Assembly: GCA_963734015.1 (NCBI GenBank)
Contig: CAVTFG010000016.1
Span: 124,001 to 188,000 of the forward strand
DNA length: 64,000 nucleotides
Direction of reading: 5' to 3'
From: JALZKA01 sp963734015
Lineage (GTDB): Bacteria; Actinomycetota; Thermoleophilia; Solirubrobacterales; 70-9
Shown piece by piece: positions 35,530-44,349 of the stretch (position 1 is its first letter; each line of letters begins with the position of its first letter). The position numbers were made by a program, and so were the translations under genes. The notes under the pieces were generated by a model that was not told the origin of the DNA, ran no database searches, and saw only the letters and a list, made by a program, of their open reading frames with translations.

Positions 35530-36262
35530 TTACCGGGGCTCGCGCAGGGCCTCCACCGCTTCGGCGACCCCGAATCGCCCTTCGTAGAGCGCCCTGCCGA
35601 CGATCGCGCCGCCCAGGGCCGGCAGCTCGAGCGCGGCGAGGTCGCGCAGGTGCTCGAGCGTGCCCACGCCGCCCGAATAGATCAGCTCGGCGTCCAGATT
35701 TCCCGCGATCGCCCGGAGCTCTTCCAGCGGCGGGCCGGCCATGGTCCCGTCGACCTCGATCGGAGTGAAGACGATGCGGCTCGCCCCTCGATCCGCGAGC
35801 GCACGGATCAGCGCCGCGGCGGGCTCGTCCGAGGTCTCCACCCAGCCCTCGGTGGCCGCCATCCCTCCCCGGGCGTCCACGCCCACCACGACGCGTTGAC
35901 CGTGGCGATCGAGCATCGCGTCGAGGAACGCCGGGTCGCGCAGGGCCGCGGTGCCGATCACGACACGCTCCGCCCCCGCGTCGAGCGCTCGGTCCACCGC
36001 GTCGCCGTCGCGGAGCCCGCCGCCGAGCTGGAGCGGCAGGTCCACCTCGCTCGCGATCCGGCGGACGTGCTCCAGGTTGGCCGCAGTCGCCCGAGCGCGC
36101 ACCGTCGAGGTCGACCACGTGGAGCCACTCCGCTCCGCCCTCGGCCCACCGAACCGCGGCGTCGACCGGATCCGCGTCGTACTCGGTTTCGCGGTCGTAG
36201 TCGCCCTGGATCAGGCGCACTGCCCGCCCCGCGCGGATATCGACGGCCGGATAAAGGATCAA
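35530..36262 (-). CDS. hisA: ProFAR isomerase (one frameshift)
   Basis: Phosphoribosylformimino-5-aminoimidazole carboxamide ribotide isomerase, a TIM barrel related to HisF. LYPAVDIRAGRAVRL holds the first catalytic Asp; VDLDGA, LGGGLRD and VFTPIEVDGTM follow. The two conserved parts are in different frames, joined by one base missing in the GCGCGC run near 36105. The start is TTG 36262, overlapping the hisH stop (TTGA). In some actinobacteria this gene (priA) also serves tryptophan synthesis; that cannot be decided here. Confidence 0.9.
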
Positions 36263-36885
36263 GCGGGGACCGGCGAACAGATCGAGGCGAAGTTGCGCAG
36301 CAGCCGCAGCCCCGCTCCGCTCGACTTCTCGGGGTGGAACTGGGCGCCGAAGACGTTGCCGCGCTCGACGGCGCAGACGAACCGTTCGCCGTACTCCGCG
36401 GTGCCGAGCACGTCCGCCTCGGTCGCGGGCCGGGGCGCGAACGAGTGCACGAAGTAGAACGGCTCGTCGCTGGCGAGCCCCTCCGTGAGCCGGGATCCCT
36501 TGGCCCACGAGACCGGAGACCAACCGATGTGCGGGACCTTGAGCCCGTCCGCCGCGAGGCCGGACACGTCGCCCTCCAGCAGGCGGAGGCCCTCGGCTCC
36601 ACCCAGCTCGTCGGACGCCGCGAAGATGAGCTGCAGCCCCAGGCAGATCCCCAGCACGGGCACGCCGGCTTCCACCCGTTCCGTGATCAGCTCGTCGAGC
36701 CCACGCTCGCGGATCCGCTCCATCGCCAGCGGGAAGGCGCCGACGCCGGGCAGGATCACCCCATCCGCCGCCCGGGCGCGTTCGTGATCGTGCGTGATCT
36801 CCGCGCTGACGCCCACATGCTCCAGCGCCTTCTCCACCGACCGCAGGTTCCCCATCCCGTACTCGAGAATCGCGACGCGGGTCAA
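36259..36885 (-). CDS. hisH: IGP synthase glutaminase subunit
   Basis: 208-residue class I glutamine amidotransferase feeding ammonia to HisF. Nucleophile Cys81 lies in GICLGLQL; the catalytic His and Glu are in QFHPEKS. Overlaps both neighbours by 4 bases. Confidence 0.94.
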   Translation of the reverse strand: MTRVAILEYGMGNLRSVEKALEHVGVSAEITHDHERARAADGVILPGVGAFPLAMERIRERGLDELITERVEAGVPVLGICLGLQLIFAASDELGGAEGLRLLEGDVSGLAADGLKVPHIGWSPVSWAKGSRLTEGLASDEPFYFVHSFAPRPATEADVLGTAEYGERFVCAVERGNVFGAQFHPEKSSGAGLRLLRNFASICSPVPA

Positions 36886-37469
36886 GTCAGAGTGCCCTTC
36901 GTCGACGGCACGCCGCTCTCATCCGGGTCGATGGACACGGCCTCGCGCAGCGCCCGCGCGAACGCCTTGAAGCACGCCTCGATCATGTGGTGCGCGTTGG
37001 ATCCGTAACGGATCCCGACGTGCAGGGTGATGCGGGCGTTGGTGGCGACCGCGCGGAAGAACTCCTCGGCGAGCTCGGTGTCGAAGCCGGCGATCGAGAC
37101 CGGCGGCAGATCGGCCTCGAACAGGCAGAGCGGCCGGCCCGAGATGTCGATCGCGCACATGCCGAGCGACTCGTCCATCGGGACGGCGACGTAGCCGTAG
37201 CGGCGGATCCCGGCCCGATCTCCCAGCGCCTCGTCCAGCGCCTGTCCGAGCACGATGCCGACGTCCTCGACCGTGTGATGGGCGCCGGTCGCGAGATCTC
37301 CGGTGGCCTCGACCTTCAGGCCGAGCCGGCCGTGGCGGCCGACCAGGTCCAGCATGTGGTCCAGGAAGCCCACCCCCGTCGTCGCCTCGACGGCTCCGCC
37401 TTCGAGGTCGAGTTCCAGGCGCACCTGCGTCTCCCCGGTCCTCCGTTCGATCTTCGCGGTTCTGGGCAT
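36882..37469 (-). CDS. hisB: Imidazoleglycerol-phosphate dehydratase
   Basis: 195-residue manganese enzyme of the single-function type. Metal-binding motifs GFLDHML, HHTVEDVGI and NAHHMIEACFKA are all present. I chose ATG 37469; a TTG nine bases earlier is possible. No hisC gene lies between hisD and hisB, where it is often found, so the aminotransferase must be encoded elsewhere. Confidence 0.93.
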   Translation of the reverse strand: MPRTAKIERRTGETQVRLELDLEGGAVEATTGVGFLDHMLDLVGRHGRLGLKVEATGDLATGAHHTVEDVGIVLGQALDEALGDRAGIRRYGYVAVPMDESLGMCAIDISGRPLCLFEADLPPVSIAGFDTELAEEFFRAVATNARITLHVGIRYGSNAHHMIEACFKAFARALREAVSIDPDESGVPSTKGTLT

Positions 37470-37489
37470 CGTTTCCAATCTACCTGCGT

Positions 37490-38780
37490 TCAGCCGGTTT
37501 TCCTGTTCGCCCGCGCGCGTGCCGACTCGCCGTGCACGGGCAGCCCCTCGGCCTTCGCGATCTCGTCGACTGCGGGAGCGAGCGCGCTCGCCGCGGCCTC
37601 ACCGAGCGCGACGACCGACGTCCGCCGCATGAACGTGTGCGCGCTCAGCGGGCCCGAGAACCGCGCGGCGCCGCCGGTCGGCAGCACGTGGTTCGACCCG
37701 GCGGCGTAGTCGCCGAACGCCGTGGCGGCGCCGGTGCCCACGAAAACACAGCCGGCGATCCGCGTCCGCGCGGTGTCCGCGTCGGCTCCTTCGAAGTGCA
37801 GCTCGAGGTGCTCGGGCGCGAGCGCGTCGGCGAGCTCGAGGGCCGCCTCGAGGGAGGGAACGCCGACCAGCGCGAGCGGCGCGTCCGCGACGCTCGGGCG
37901 CTCGGGCGCCGCTTCGCGGACTCTGCTCCGCGATCGCGTCCAAGGATCCGGCATCCGGCGAGATCGCCACGAGCGGGCTATCGGACCCGTGCTCGGCCTG
38001 GGCGAGCAGGTTGAGCGTCACCGCCACGGCGTCGGCCGAATCATCCAGGATCACCGCCAGCTCGCTCGGTCCCGCGAGGCCGTCGATGCCAACTTCGCCG
38101 AAGAGCTGGCGCTTCGCCTCGGTGACCCAGGCGTTGCCGGGGCCCGCGACCACGTCCACGGGGTCGATCGTGTCGGTTCCGAGCGCCAGGGCCGCCACCC
38201 CGTGCGCGCCGCCAAGCGCGTAGACCTCATCGGCGCCCGCAATCGCAGCGGCGGCCAGGGTCACCGCGCCCACGCTGCCGTCAGGCTCCGGCGGCGTCGC
38301 GAGCGCGAGCCGCTCCACCCCGGCGGCCCGCGCCGGCACGCAGCCCATCAGAACCGAGGACGGGTAGGACGCCCGTCCACCCGGCGCGTAGACACCGGCC
38401 GCGGCGACCGGCCGTTCCTCGATCTCCACCCTCTGGCCCTGCGGCAGATCGACCTCGACCGCGGCTCGGTCGAGCTCGGCGTCGGCGACCGCGCGGATGT
38501 TGCTCGCCGCCAGCTCCAGCGCGGCGATCAACTCAGGATGCACGTGCTCTCGGGCTCCGACGAGGCGCTCGCCCGGGATCCGGTGCGACTCGGGCCGCTC
38601 GACGACGCCGTCGAGGTGGAGGATGAGCTCGTTCAGCGCTGTGTCCCCGCGCTCGCGGACCGCGGCGATGATCTCGCCGACCCGCTTCGCGAGCCCTGGC
38701 GGTGGCGGCGCGGCGGCACGGATGCCGTCCACGATCTCGGCCGGGTCGACCCCGTCCCAGTCCACCCGCGCGACCCTCAT
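37490..38780 (-). CDS. hisD: Histidinol dehydrogenase (one frameshift)
   Basis: Zinc enzyme of about 430 residues that oxidises histidinol to histidine in two NAD steps. VYAPGGRASYPSSVLMG, GPGNAWVTEAKRQLFG and DGLAGPSELAV are family signatures; EHLELHFEGAD and GAARFSGPLS lie in the second part. The frame shifts near 37925, between DAIAEQ and REAAPERP. The start is ATG 38780. Confidence 0.92.
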
Positions 38781-38835
38781 GGAGATACCTGCCTTGCCAG
38801 GCGGGCAAACATGGTTTCGCGACAGAAGTCGCTCA

Positions 38836-39504
38836 TCACGTCCCCTTGAGCCGCCCGCTGAGCTCATCGATCTCGGCGGCTCGAAGCTTGTGCGCCACCC
38901 GGTTCGCGATCAGCCGCGCGGTCGAGGGGGCGATCTCCTCGCGGACCTCGAGCCCGTTTTCGCGCAGCGTCCGGCCGGTGTCCACGAGGTCCACGATCGC
39001 GTCGGCCAGCCCGGAGATCGGCGCCAGCTCGACGGAGCCCTTGACCTCGATCACCTCCGCGCGCCGACCCGTGTCCTCGAAGTGACGCTGAGCGATGCGC
39101 GGGTACTTGGTGGCGATCCGCAGGGCTCCGAGGCGGCGCTCGTGCTCCGCACCGTGCTCGTCGCCCGCAGGGGCGGCCAGGACCATGCGACACCCGCCGT
39201 AGTCCAGGTCGACGAGCTCGTAGAACACGCGGTCCTCCTGTTCCATCAGGACGTCCTTGCCGGTGACGCCGACGTCGGCCGCCCCGGCCTCGACGTAGGT
39301 CGGGACGTCGGACGGCCGCATGGTGACCAGCACGAGGTCTCCGGACTCGAACACGAGCGAGCGCGACTCACCACGGAGCTCGGACGTGTCCACGCCGATC
39401 GCGTCGAGCCGGTCGAGAGTCGGGGCGAAGAGCGAACCGCGGGGCAGGGCGAGCCGCAGGGGTCCCTCGCGGAGCGGCCGGGTGGGTCGGGCGACACCAC
39501 TCAT
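38836..39504 (-). CDS. hisG: ATP phosphoribosyltransferase, short form
   Basis: 222 residues: catalytic domains only (LALPRGSLFAPTLDRL, DVGVTGKDVLMEQ, VEIKGSVELAP-like stretch), with no C-terminal regulatory domain. Short HisG works only with HisZ, which is encoded directly upstream with a 4-base overlap. First step of histidine synthesis; feedback inhibition would act through the HisG-HisZ complex. Confidence 0.93.
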   Translation of the reverse strand: MSGVARPTRPLREGPLRLALPRGSLFAPTLDRLDAIGVDTSELRGESRSLVFESGDLVLVTMRPSDVPTYVEAGAADVGVTGKDVLMEQEDRVFYELVDLDYGGCRMVLAAPAGDEHGAEHERRLGALRIATKYPRIAQRHFEDTGRRAEVIEVKGSVELAPISGLADAIVDLVDTGRTLRENGLEVREEIAPSTARLIANRVAHKLRAAEIDELSGRLKGT

Positions 39505-40505
39505 TCGAGCACCTCACCCTCCTGCGCGAGGCGCTCCTCCTCCGTCTGGGCGATGTGGACGCGCTCGAGATACAGCGCGAAGCCCACCGCCGGCAGCGGC
39601 CTCCCGAACCGGCCCATCAGCTCGTCGTAGCGCCCGCCGCCGCCGAGGACGTGGCCCAGCGCCGGGTCGTAGACCTCGAGGATCGCGCCGGTGTAGTAGC
39701 CGAGGTCGCGAAGGAGCCCGAGGTCCAGGCTCACCCGGTTCGCGATCCCGCGCTCGGCGATGCCCTCGTACGTCTCCGCCAGCCGGCCGATTGCGCGGTC
39801 CGTTGCCTCACCGCCGAGCTCGCGGGCGCGGTCGAGGACCTCGGGACCGCCGCGCAAGCCCGGGACGGCAGTGAGCAGCTCGCGCTGGGCATCGGTCACG
39901 TCGAGCACGGCGATCTCCGCGGCGAGGCCGACCAGGTCGTGGGCTGCGAGCAGGTTCAGGATCCGCGCGCGAGCCCCCTCGTCCACCCCGATCTCGCCCA
40001 GCAGCTGGCGATAGAGCGCGGCGTCGCCGAGGCCGATGATGGCGCGGCCGAGCCCGGCCTCGTCCAGCGCGGCGCTCAGGACCTCGACGATCTCGACCGT
40101 CCCGTCCGGCGCGCCCGCGCCAACGAGCTCGACGCCCGCCTGGAAGAACTCACCCATCTGCCCGCGCTGCGGCCGGACCTCGCGGTAGGCGCGCGCGTTG
40201 TAGAAGAACCGCAGCGGCGGCTCGGCCGTTGCGTACCGGTTCGCGACGAGGCGGGCGATCGGCACGGTCATGTCGGCCCGCATCGCCAGCAGTTCGCCGC
40301 TCTGCCCGAAGAACCGGTGCGCGGCCGGAGCGCCCGAGACGTCTCCTGCGCGCGCCAGGACGCCGTCGTACTCAACGGTTGGCGTCGCGACCTCGCCGTA
40401 GGAGAACCGCTCGAAGACAGCCGCGAGACGGCGCTGCAGCGCCCGCAACTCGCGCATCTCGTCGGGAAGGATGTCCCTGGTACCGGGAGGGATCGGGTGA
40501 GTCAT
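39501..40505 (-). CDS. hisZ: ATP phosphoribosyltransferase regulatory subunit
   Basis: 334-residue paralogue of histidyl-tRNA synthetase lacking the anticodon domain. PPGTRDILPDEMREL and the class II motif 2-like segment (FFYNARAYREVRPQRGQMGEF) are visible, with GGGGRYDEL near the C-terminus. It starts the local his operon, 24 bases after murA. Confidence 0.92.
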   Translation of the reverse strand: MTHPIPPGTRDILPDEMRELRALQRRLAAVFERFSYGEVATPTVEYDGVLARAGDVSGAPAAHRFFGQSGELLAMRADMTVPIARLVANRYATAEPPLRFFYNARAYREVRPQRGQMGEFFQAGVELVGAGAPDGTVEIVEVLSAALDEAGLGRAIIGLGDAALYRQLLGEIGVDEGARARILNLLAAHDLVGLAAEIAVLDVTDAQRELLTAVPGLRGGPEVLDRARELGGEATDRAIGRLAETYEGIAERGIANRVSLDLGLLRDLGYYTGAILEVYDPALGHVLGGGGRYDELMGRFGRPLPAVGFALYLERVHIAQTEEERLAQEGEVLE

Positions 40506-40529
40506 CAGGCCGTCCCCCGACGCCGGGGT

Positions 40530-41837
40530 CTAGGCGGGCACCGGCCGGTCCACCGCGACTCGGTCGATTCGCGCGCCCAGCTGCCGCAGGCGATCGTCGA
40601 TCTCCTCGTAGCCTCGGTCGATCTGGACGATGTTGCCGATCTCGGACGTGCCGTCGGCCGCGAGCGCCGCGATGAGCATGGCCATGCCCGCCCGGATATC
40701 CGGGCTCTCCACGCGTTCCCCGTGAAGCCGGCTCGGCCCGCTCACGATCGCCCGATGGGGATCGCAGAGCGTGATCCGAGCGCCCATTGCCACGAGCTTG
40801 TCCACGAAGAACAAGCGGTTCTCGAACATCTTCTCGAAGATCAGGATCGTTCCCTTGGCCTGGGTTGCGAGCGCGAGGGCGATCGAGGTGAGGTCGGCCG
40901 GGAACGCAGGCCAGGGACCGTCCTCGATCTTCGGGATCGCGTCGCCCAGGTCGTCCTGCACGGAGAGCGCCTGGCCCGGCGCGACCAGGACGTCGTTGCC
41001 GTCGTATTCGAGCCGCAAGCCCAGGCGCCCGAACGCGCGCCGGATCATCGGCAGGTCCTGGGGCTCGGCGTCGCGGATGCGCAGGTCGCCGCCGGTGGCG
41101 GCCGCGAGCGCGACGAAGCTGGCCACCTCGATGTGGTCCGGACACACGCGGTGGGTGGCGCCCCCCAGCCTGTCGCGGCCGTGGACGGTCATCACGTTCG
41201 AGCCGATCCCGTCGATCTTCGCGCCCATCTTCACGAGCAGCCGGGCCAGGTCCTGCACGTGCGGCTCGGAGGCGGCGTTCGAGATCGTCGTCGGCCCCTC
41301 GGTCAGCGCGGCCGCCATCAGCGCGTTCTCGGTGCCCATCACCGACGGTTCGTCCATGAACACCGAGCACGGCCGCAGGCCGCCGTCGGGGGCGCTGATC
41401 TCGACCCAGCGCGAGCCGTCGATGCGCGCGCCCATGTCGATGAACGCATCGAGATGGGGATCGAGGCGCCGGCGGCCGATGAAGTCGCCGCCGGGCGGAG
41501 GCATTCGGGCTTCGCCGAAGCGGGCGAGCAGGGGCCCGGCGAGCAGGAAGGAGGCGCGAATCCGCGCCGAGAGATCCTCGTCCGGCGCGGTCTCCGAGAT
41601 CGTGTCCGCCTGCAGGCGCAGCTCGTTCGCCGCGGTCCACTCGACCTTCACGCCGAGGCGCTCCAGGATCGCGATCTGCGCCTCGGTGTCGCGGATGCGC
41701 GGCACGTTCTGGAGCAGGATCTCCTCGTCGGTCAGCAGGCAAGCGGCGAGGATCGGCAGCGCGGCGTTCTTGTTGCCCGCGGCCGTGATCTCGCCGCTGA
41801 GCGGCTCGCCGCCATGAATCACGAATTTCTCCGTCAT
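40530..41837 (-). CDS. murA: UDP-GlcNAc 1-carboxyvinyltransferase with Asp at the active-site Cys
   Basis: First committed enzyme of peptidoglycan synthesis, adding enolpyruvate from PEP to UDP-GlcNAc; 435 residues. AAGNKNAALP holds the conserved Lys, RASFLLAGPLLAR and the loop PPPGGDFIGRRRLDPH follow. In most bacteria the loop residue is Cys (PGGC), the target of fosfomycin; here Asp118 replaces it. The same change makes mycobacterial and chlamydial MurA intrinsically resistant, so resistance is predicted. The start ATG 41837 follows a TACCCT promoter element. Confidence 0.92.
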   Translation of the reverse strand: MTEKFVIHGGEPLSGEITAAGNKNAALPILAACLLTDEEILLQNVPRIRDTEAQIAILERLGVKVEWTAANELRLQADTISETAPDEDLSARIRASFLLAGPLLARFGEARMPPPGGDFIGRRRLDPHLDAFIDMGARIDGSRWVEISAPDGGLRPCSVFMDEPSVMGTENALMAAALTEGPTTISNAASEPHVQDLARLLVKMGAKIDGIGSNVMTVHGRDRLGGATHRVCPDHIEVASFVALAAATGGDLRIRDAEPQDLPMIRRAFGRLGLRLEYDGNDVLVAPGQALSVQDDLGDAIPKIEDGPWPAFPADLTSIALALATQAKGTILIFEKMFENRLFFVDKLVAMGARITLCDPHRAIVSGPSRLHGERVESPDIRAGMAMLIAALAADGTSEIGNIVQIDRGYEEIDDRLRQLGARIDRVAVDRPVPA

Positions 41838-41845
41838 GGTCGTGG

Positions 41846-41852
41846 CTAGGGT
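41846..41852. promoter_or_regulatory. Symmetric -10 element for divergent murA and HD genes
   Basis: The heptamer TAGGGTA reads TAGGGT on the plus strand and TACCCT on the minus strand; both fit TAnnnT. On the minus strand it ends about ten bases before the murA ATG. On the plus strand the predicted start of transcription falls 6-8 bases downstream, just ahead of TTG 41866. One element may fire in both directions. Confidence 0.45.
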
Positions 41853-41865
41853 AAAGCAGAGCATC

Positions 41866-42447
41866 TTGAGTGCTCCGACCCGACAAGAGGCCTGGGACCT
41901 CGTCTGCGAATGGGTGCAGTCGGACTCCCTGCGCAAGCACCTGCTGGGCGTCGAGGCGGCGATGGTGGCCTACGCGAACAAGATGGGCGGCGACGAGGAG
42001 ATGTGGGCGGTCACCGGCCTGGTGCACGACCTCGACTACGAGCGCTACCCCGACCTGGACGACACGGAGAACGGGCATCCGCGCACGGCGCTGCGCCTGT
42101 TCGAGGAGCTGGGCTGGCCGCAGGAGGTGATCGACGCGGTCGCCGGGCACGCGACCTTCCTCGAGGTCCCGCGCGAGACCGACATGGCCAAGGCGCTGTT
42201 CGCCGTCGATGAGCTCTCGGGGTTCATCGCCGCCTGCGCCCTGGTCCGCCCCACCGGGATCGAGGGCATGAAGCCGAAGTCGGTGAAGAAGAAGCTGAAG
42301 CAGCCCTCCTTCGCCGCCGGCGTGAACCGCGACGAGGTGGCGCAGGGGGCCGAAGAGCTGGGCGTGGATTTCGACGAGCACGTTGCATTCGTGATCGCCG
42401 CCATGGAGGCGCGAGCCGATCAACTCGGGCTTGCAGGTGTTGGATGA
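41866..42447 (+). CDS. HD-domain phosphohydrolase
   Basis: About 193 residues with the HD metal-binding pattern: LRKHLLGVEAAM, GLVHDLDYERYP, then AVAGHATF and FAVDELSGF. HD enzymes cleave phosphate esters or nucleotides; the substrate is unknown. An ATG at 41836 would start inside the murA start codon, so I prefer TTG 41866 (SAPTRQEAWDLVCEW), downstream of the -10 element. Start uncertain. Confidence 0.75.
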   Translation: MSAPTRQEAWDLVCEWVQSDSLRKHLLGVEAAMVAYANKMGGDEEMWAVTGLVHDLDYERYPDLDDTENGHPRTALRLFEELGWPQEVIDAVAGHATFLEVPRETDMAKALFAVDELSGFIAACALVRPTGIEGMKPKSVKKKLKQPSFAAGVNRDEVAQGAEELGVDFDEHVAFVIAAMEARADQLGLAGVG

Positions 42448-42492
42448 GCGACGTTAGGCGCGAAAGCATGTGGGCCTCCCCGGTAGGGGATT
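42445..42492 (+). promoter_or_regulatory. Repeated 48-nt leader element, copy 1
   Basis: Begins at the TGA stop of the HD gene and ends four bases before GTG 42497. It shares 41 of 48 positions, without gaps, with the element at 44299-44346. Constant parts are TGAGCGACG, AGGCGCGAAAGCAT and CCCGGTAGGGGATT. CCCC-GGTA-GGGG can form a tetraloop hairpin that buries the ribosome-binding site AGGGGA. GGC and GCC flank a GC-GAAA-GC loop. It looks like a translational RNA switch; the ligand is unknown. Confidence 0.55.
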
Positions 42493-42496
42493 TTTT

Positions 42497-43550
42497 GTGA
42501 AGCGGCGTTGGAAGATCACGCTCGGGTTGCTTGCCGCGCTCGCCGTCCTGCTCGCGGTCAACACCGTCACCACCGGCAGCCAGACGAAGCCGGCCGAGCT
42601 GACAGCCGACGAGGGCCGGATCCTCGAGCTCTCGCGCGGCTCGGTGCAGGTGACCGACAGCGGGGACCCGGGCGGGCCGGGGCAGCCGATCGTGCTCCTC
42701 CACTGCTACGCCTGCTCGCTCCACTGGTTCGATCGACTGGAGCCGCTGCTCGCCGAGAACCACCGGGTCATCCGGATCGACCAGCTCGGCTTCGGCGGAT
42801 CCGAGAAGCCCGAAGCGGGCTACGAGATCCCGACGCAGGCCGCGATGGTCGCCGAGGCCCTGAACGAGCTCGACGTCCAGGGCGCGTTGGTGGCCGGGAA
42901 CTCGATGGGCGCGATGGTCACGGCGTCGCTCGCCGAGCAGGCGAGCCAGCTCGTCGACCGGGCGGTGGTGATCGACATGGCGCCGAACACGGACGACTAC
43001 GGCGACGGCCTGCCCCTCCTGGCGCGCCTCGGGTACGTCCCGGTGCTGGGCGAGGCCATGTGGCGGGTGACTCCCGACTTCGCGGTTCGCGATGCCTACA
43101 AGGAGTCGTTTGCTCCGGGCTTCGACGTCGAGAGCGGCTTCGACGACCCCGACCAGGTGCTGGCCGACTTCGATGCGATGACCTACACGTCGTTCGACAC
43201 CGCCCAGACGACAGGCGGACGACTACGTCGAGGAGCTGCCGCTGAACGAGCGCTTCAAGCAGGTGCCGGTGCCGCTCCTCGTGATCTTCGGCGCGGAGGA
43301 CCAGGTCTTCGACGCGGAGCAGGCCGTGGAGGGTTACGCGGACGTCCCGGGCGTCCAGACCGAGATCGTCGACGAGGCCGGCCACGCCCCGCAGGTCGAG
43401 CAGCCCGAAGCCGTGGCAACGCTCCTGGACGAGTTCTCGGTCGATCTGGAGCCCGCCGAGCCGCCGCAGACGAAGCGCGGGCGCGACCAGCGTGATAGAC
43501 CCAAGGCCGAAGAACGGGGGAAGCGCTCGAAGAAGGACAGGGACCGATAG
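42497..43550 (+). CDS. Alpha/beta hydrolase, membrane-anchored (one frameshift)
   Basis: An N-terminal anchor (residues 5-24) precedes an alpha/beta hydrolase domain. VLLHCYACSLHWF gives the oxyanion region, Ser136 (GNSMG) is the nucleophile, AEDQVFD supplies the acid and GHAPQVEQPE the His. The fold continues into a Lys/Arg/Glu-rich tail. One extra G near 43215 splits the gene (TAQTTADDYVEELPL when corrected). Likely a lipid or ester hydrolase at the membrane. The start is GTG 42497, with AGGGGA in the leader hairpin. Confidence 0.8.
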
Positions 43551-44290
43551 CCGACCCCACACCCACCTCGAACTCCAGCGCGGTCCGCTGCGCGGACCTC
43601 AGCCGGCGCTACGGCGAGGGCGAGGCCGCCGTCGACGCCGTCGACGGGGTCTCCCTCGACTTCCCCTCGGGCCAGCTCACCAGCATCGTCGGGCCCTCGG
43701 GCTCGGGGAAGTCGACCCTGATGCACGTCCTCGCGGGCCTTGACCGCCCGACCGCCGGCCAGGCGTGGGTCGACGGGACCGAGATCACGTCGCTCGACGA
43801 CTCGGCGCTGACCGAGCTGCGCCGGGACAAGCTCGGGTTCATCTTCCAGTTCTTCAACCTGATCCCGGTCCTCGACGCCGAGGAGAACGTCACGCTGCCG
43901 ATGCGCATCGCGGGGCGGAGCGCCGACTCCGAGTGGCTGGAGCAGCTGCTCGACACGGTCGGCATCGCCGACCGCCGCTCGCACCGCCCGGCCGAGCTCT
44001 CGGGCGGCCAGCAACAGCGCGTCGCGATCGCCCGGGCGCTGATCTCGAAGCCGGCCGTGGTGTTCGCCGACGAGCCCACCGGCAACCTCGACTCGACCTC
44101 CTCGACCCAGGTGCTCGAGCTGCTGCGCCGCTCGGTCGACGAGCTGGGCAGGACCGTCGTGGTCGTCACCCACGACCCGCGGGTCGCCTCGTACGCCGAC
44201 CGGGTCGTCCTGCTCGTGGATGGAAAGGTCGCGACCGACACGACGGTCACCGGCGAGGATCAGGTCCTCGAGCTGATGCGCTCGGCTTAG
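43547..44290 (+). CDS. ABC transporter ATPase (LolD/MacB type), start unclear
   Basis: Walker A GPSGSGKST, Q-loop FIFQFFN, signature LSGGQQQRVAIARAL, Walker B VVFADEPTGNLDS and the His of VVTHD are all present. The N-terminal strands (VRCADLSRRYGEG, VDGVSLDFPSGQ) are needed for function but lie upstream of the first ATG at 43721. No ATG, GTG or TTG exists in this frame before it. An ATA at 43547 overlaps the hydrolase stop (ATAG) and may be a rare start or a miscalled base. Partner of the following permease. Confidence 0.82.
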   Translation: MADPTPTSNSSAVRCADLSRRYGEGEAAVDAVDGVSLDFPSGQLTSIVGPSGSGKSTLMHVLAGLDRPTAGQAWVDGTEITSLDDSALTELRRDKLGFIFQFFNLIPVLDAEENVTLPMRIAGRSADSEWLEQLLDTVGIADRRSHRPAELSGGQQQRVAIARALISKPAVVFADEPTGNLDSTSSTQVLELLRRSVDELGRTVVVVTHDPRVASYADRVVLLVDGKVATDTTVTGEDQVLELMRSA

Positions 44291-44298
44291 GCATTTGG

Positions 44299-44346
44299 TG
44301 AGCGACGCAAGGCGCGAAAGCATCTTTGCCCGCCCGGTAGGGGATT
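44299..44346 (+). promoter_or_regulatory. Repeated 48-nt leader element, copy 2
   Basis: Same length and layout as the copy at 42445-42492. It lies between the ATPase stop (44290) and TTG 44350. The differences are clustered in two spots (CGCAAGG for CGTTAGG, and the loop CTTTGCCCG for GTGGGCCTC), while the GCGAAAGCAT and GGTAGGGGATT blocks are unchanged. The hairpin CCC-GGTA-GGG again covers the ribosome-binding site. Confidence 0.55.
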
Positions 44347-44349
44347 GAA

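Noticed and set aside
41836..41838. ATG 41836 as the start of the HD protein
   Set aside because: It lies within the murA start codon with no space for a ribosome-binding site or promoter; TTG 41866 fits the -10 element better.
42445..42492. c-di-GMP-I riboswitch
   Set aside because: GACG(C)AA and a GNRA-like loop occur, but the conserved AGGGCAAA part and the second helix with its receptor are absent and the element is too short.
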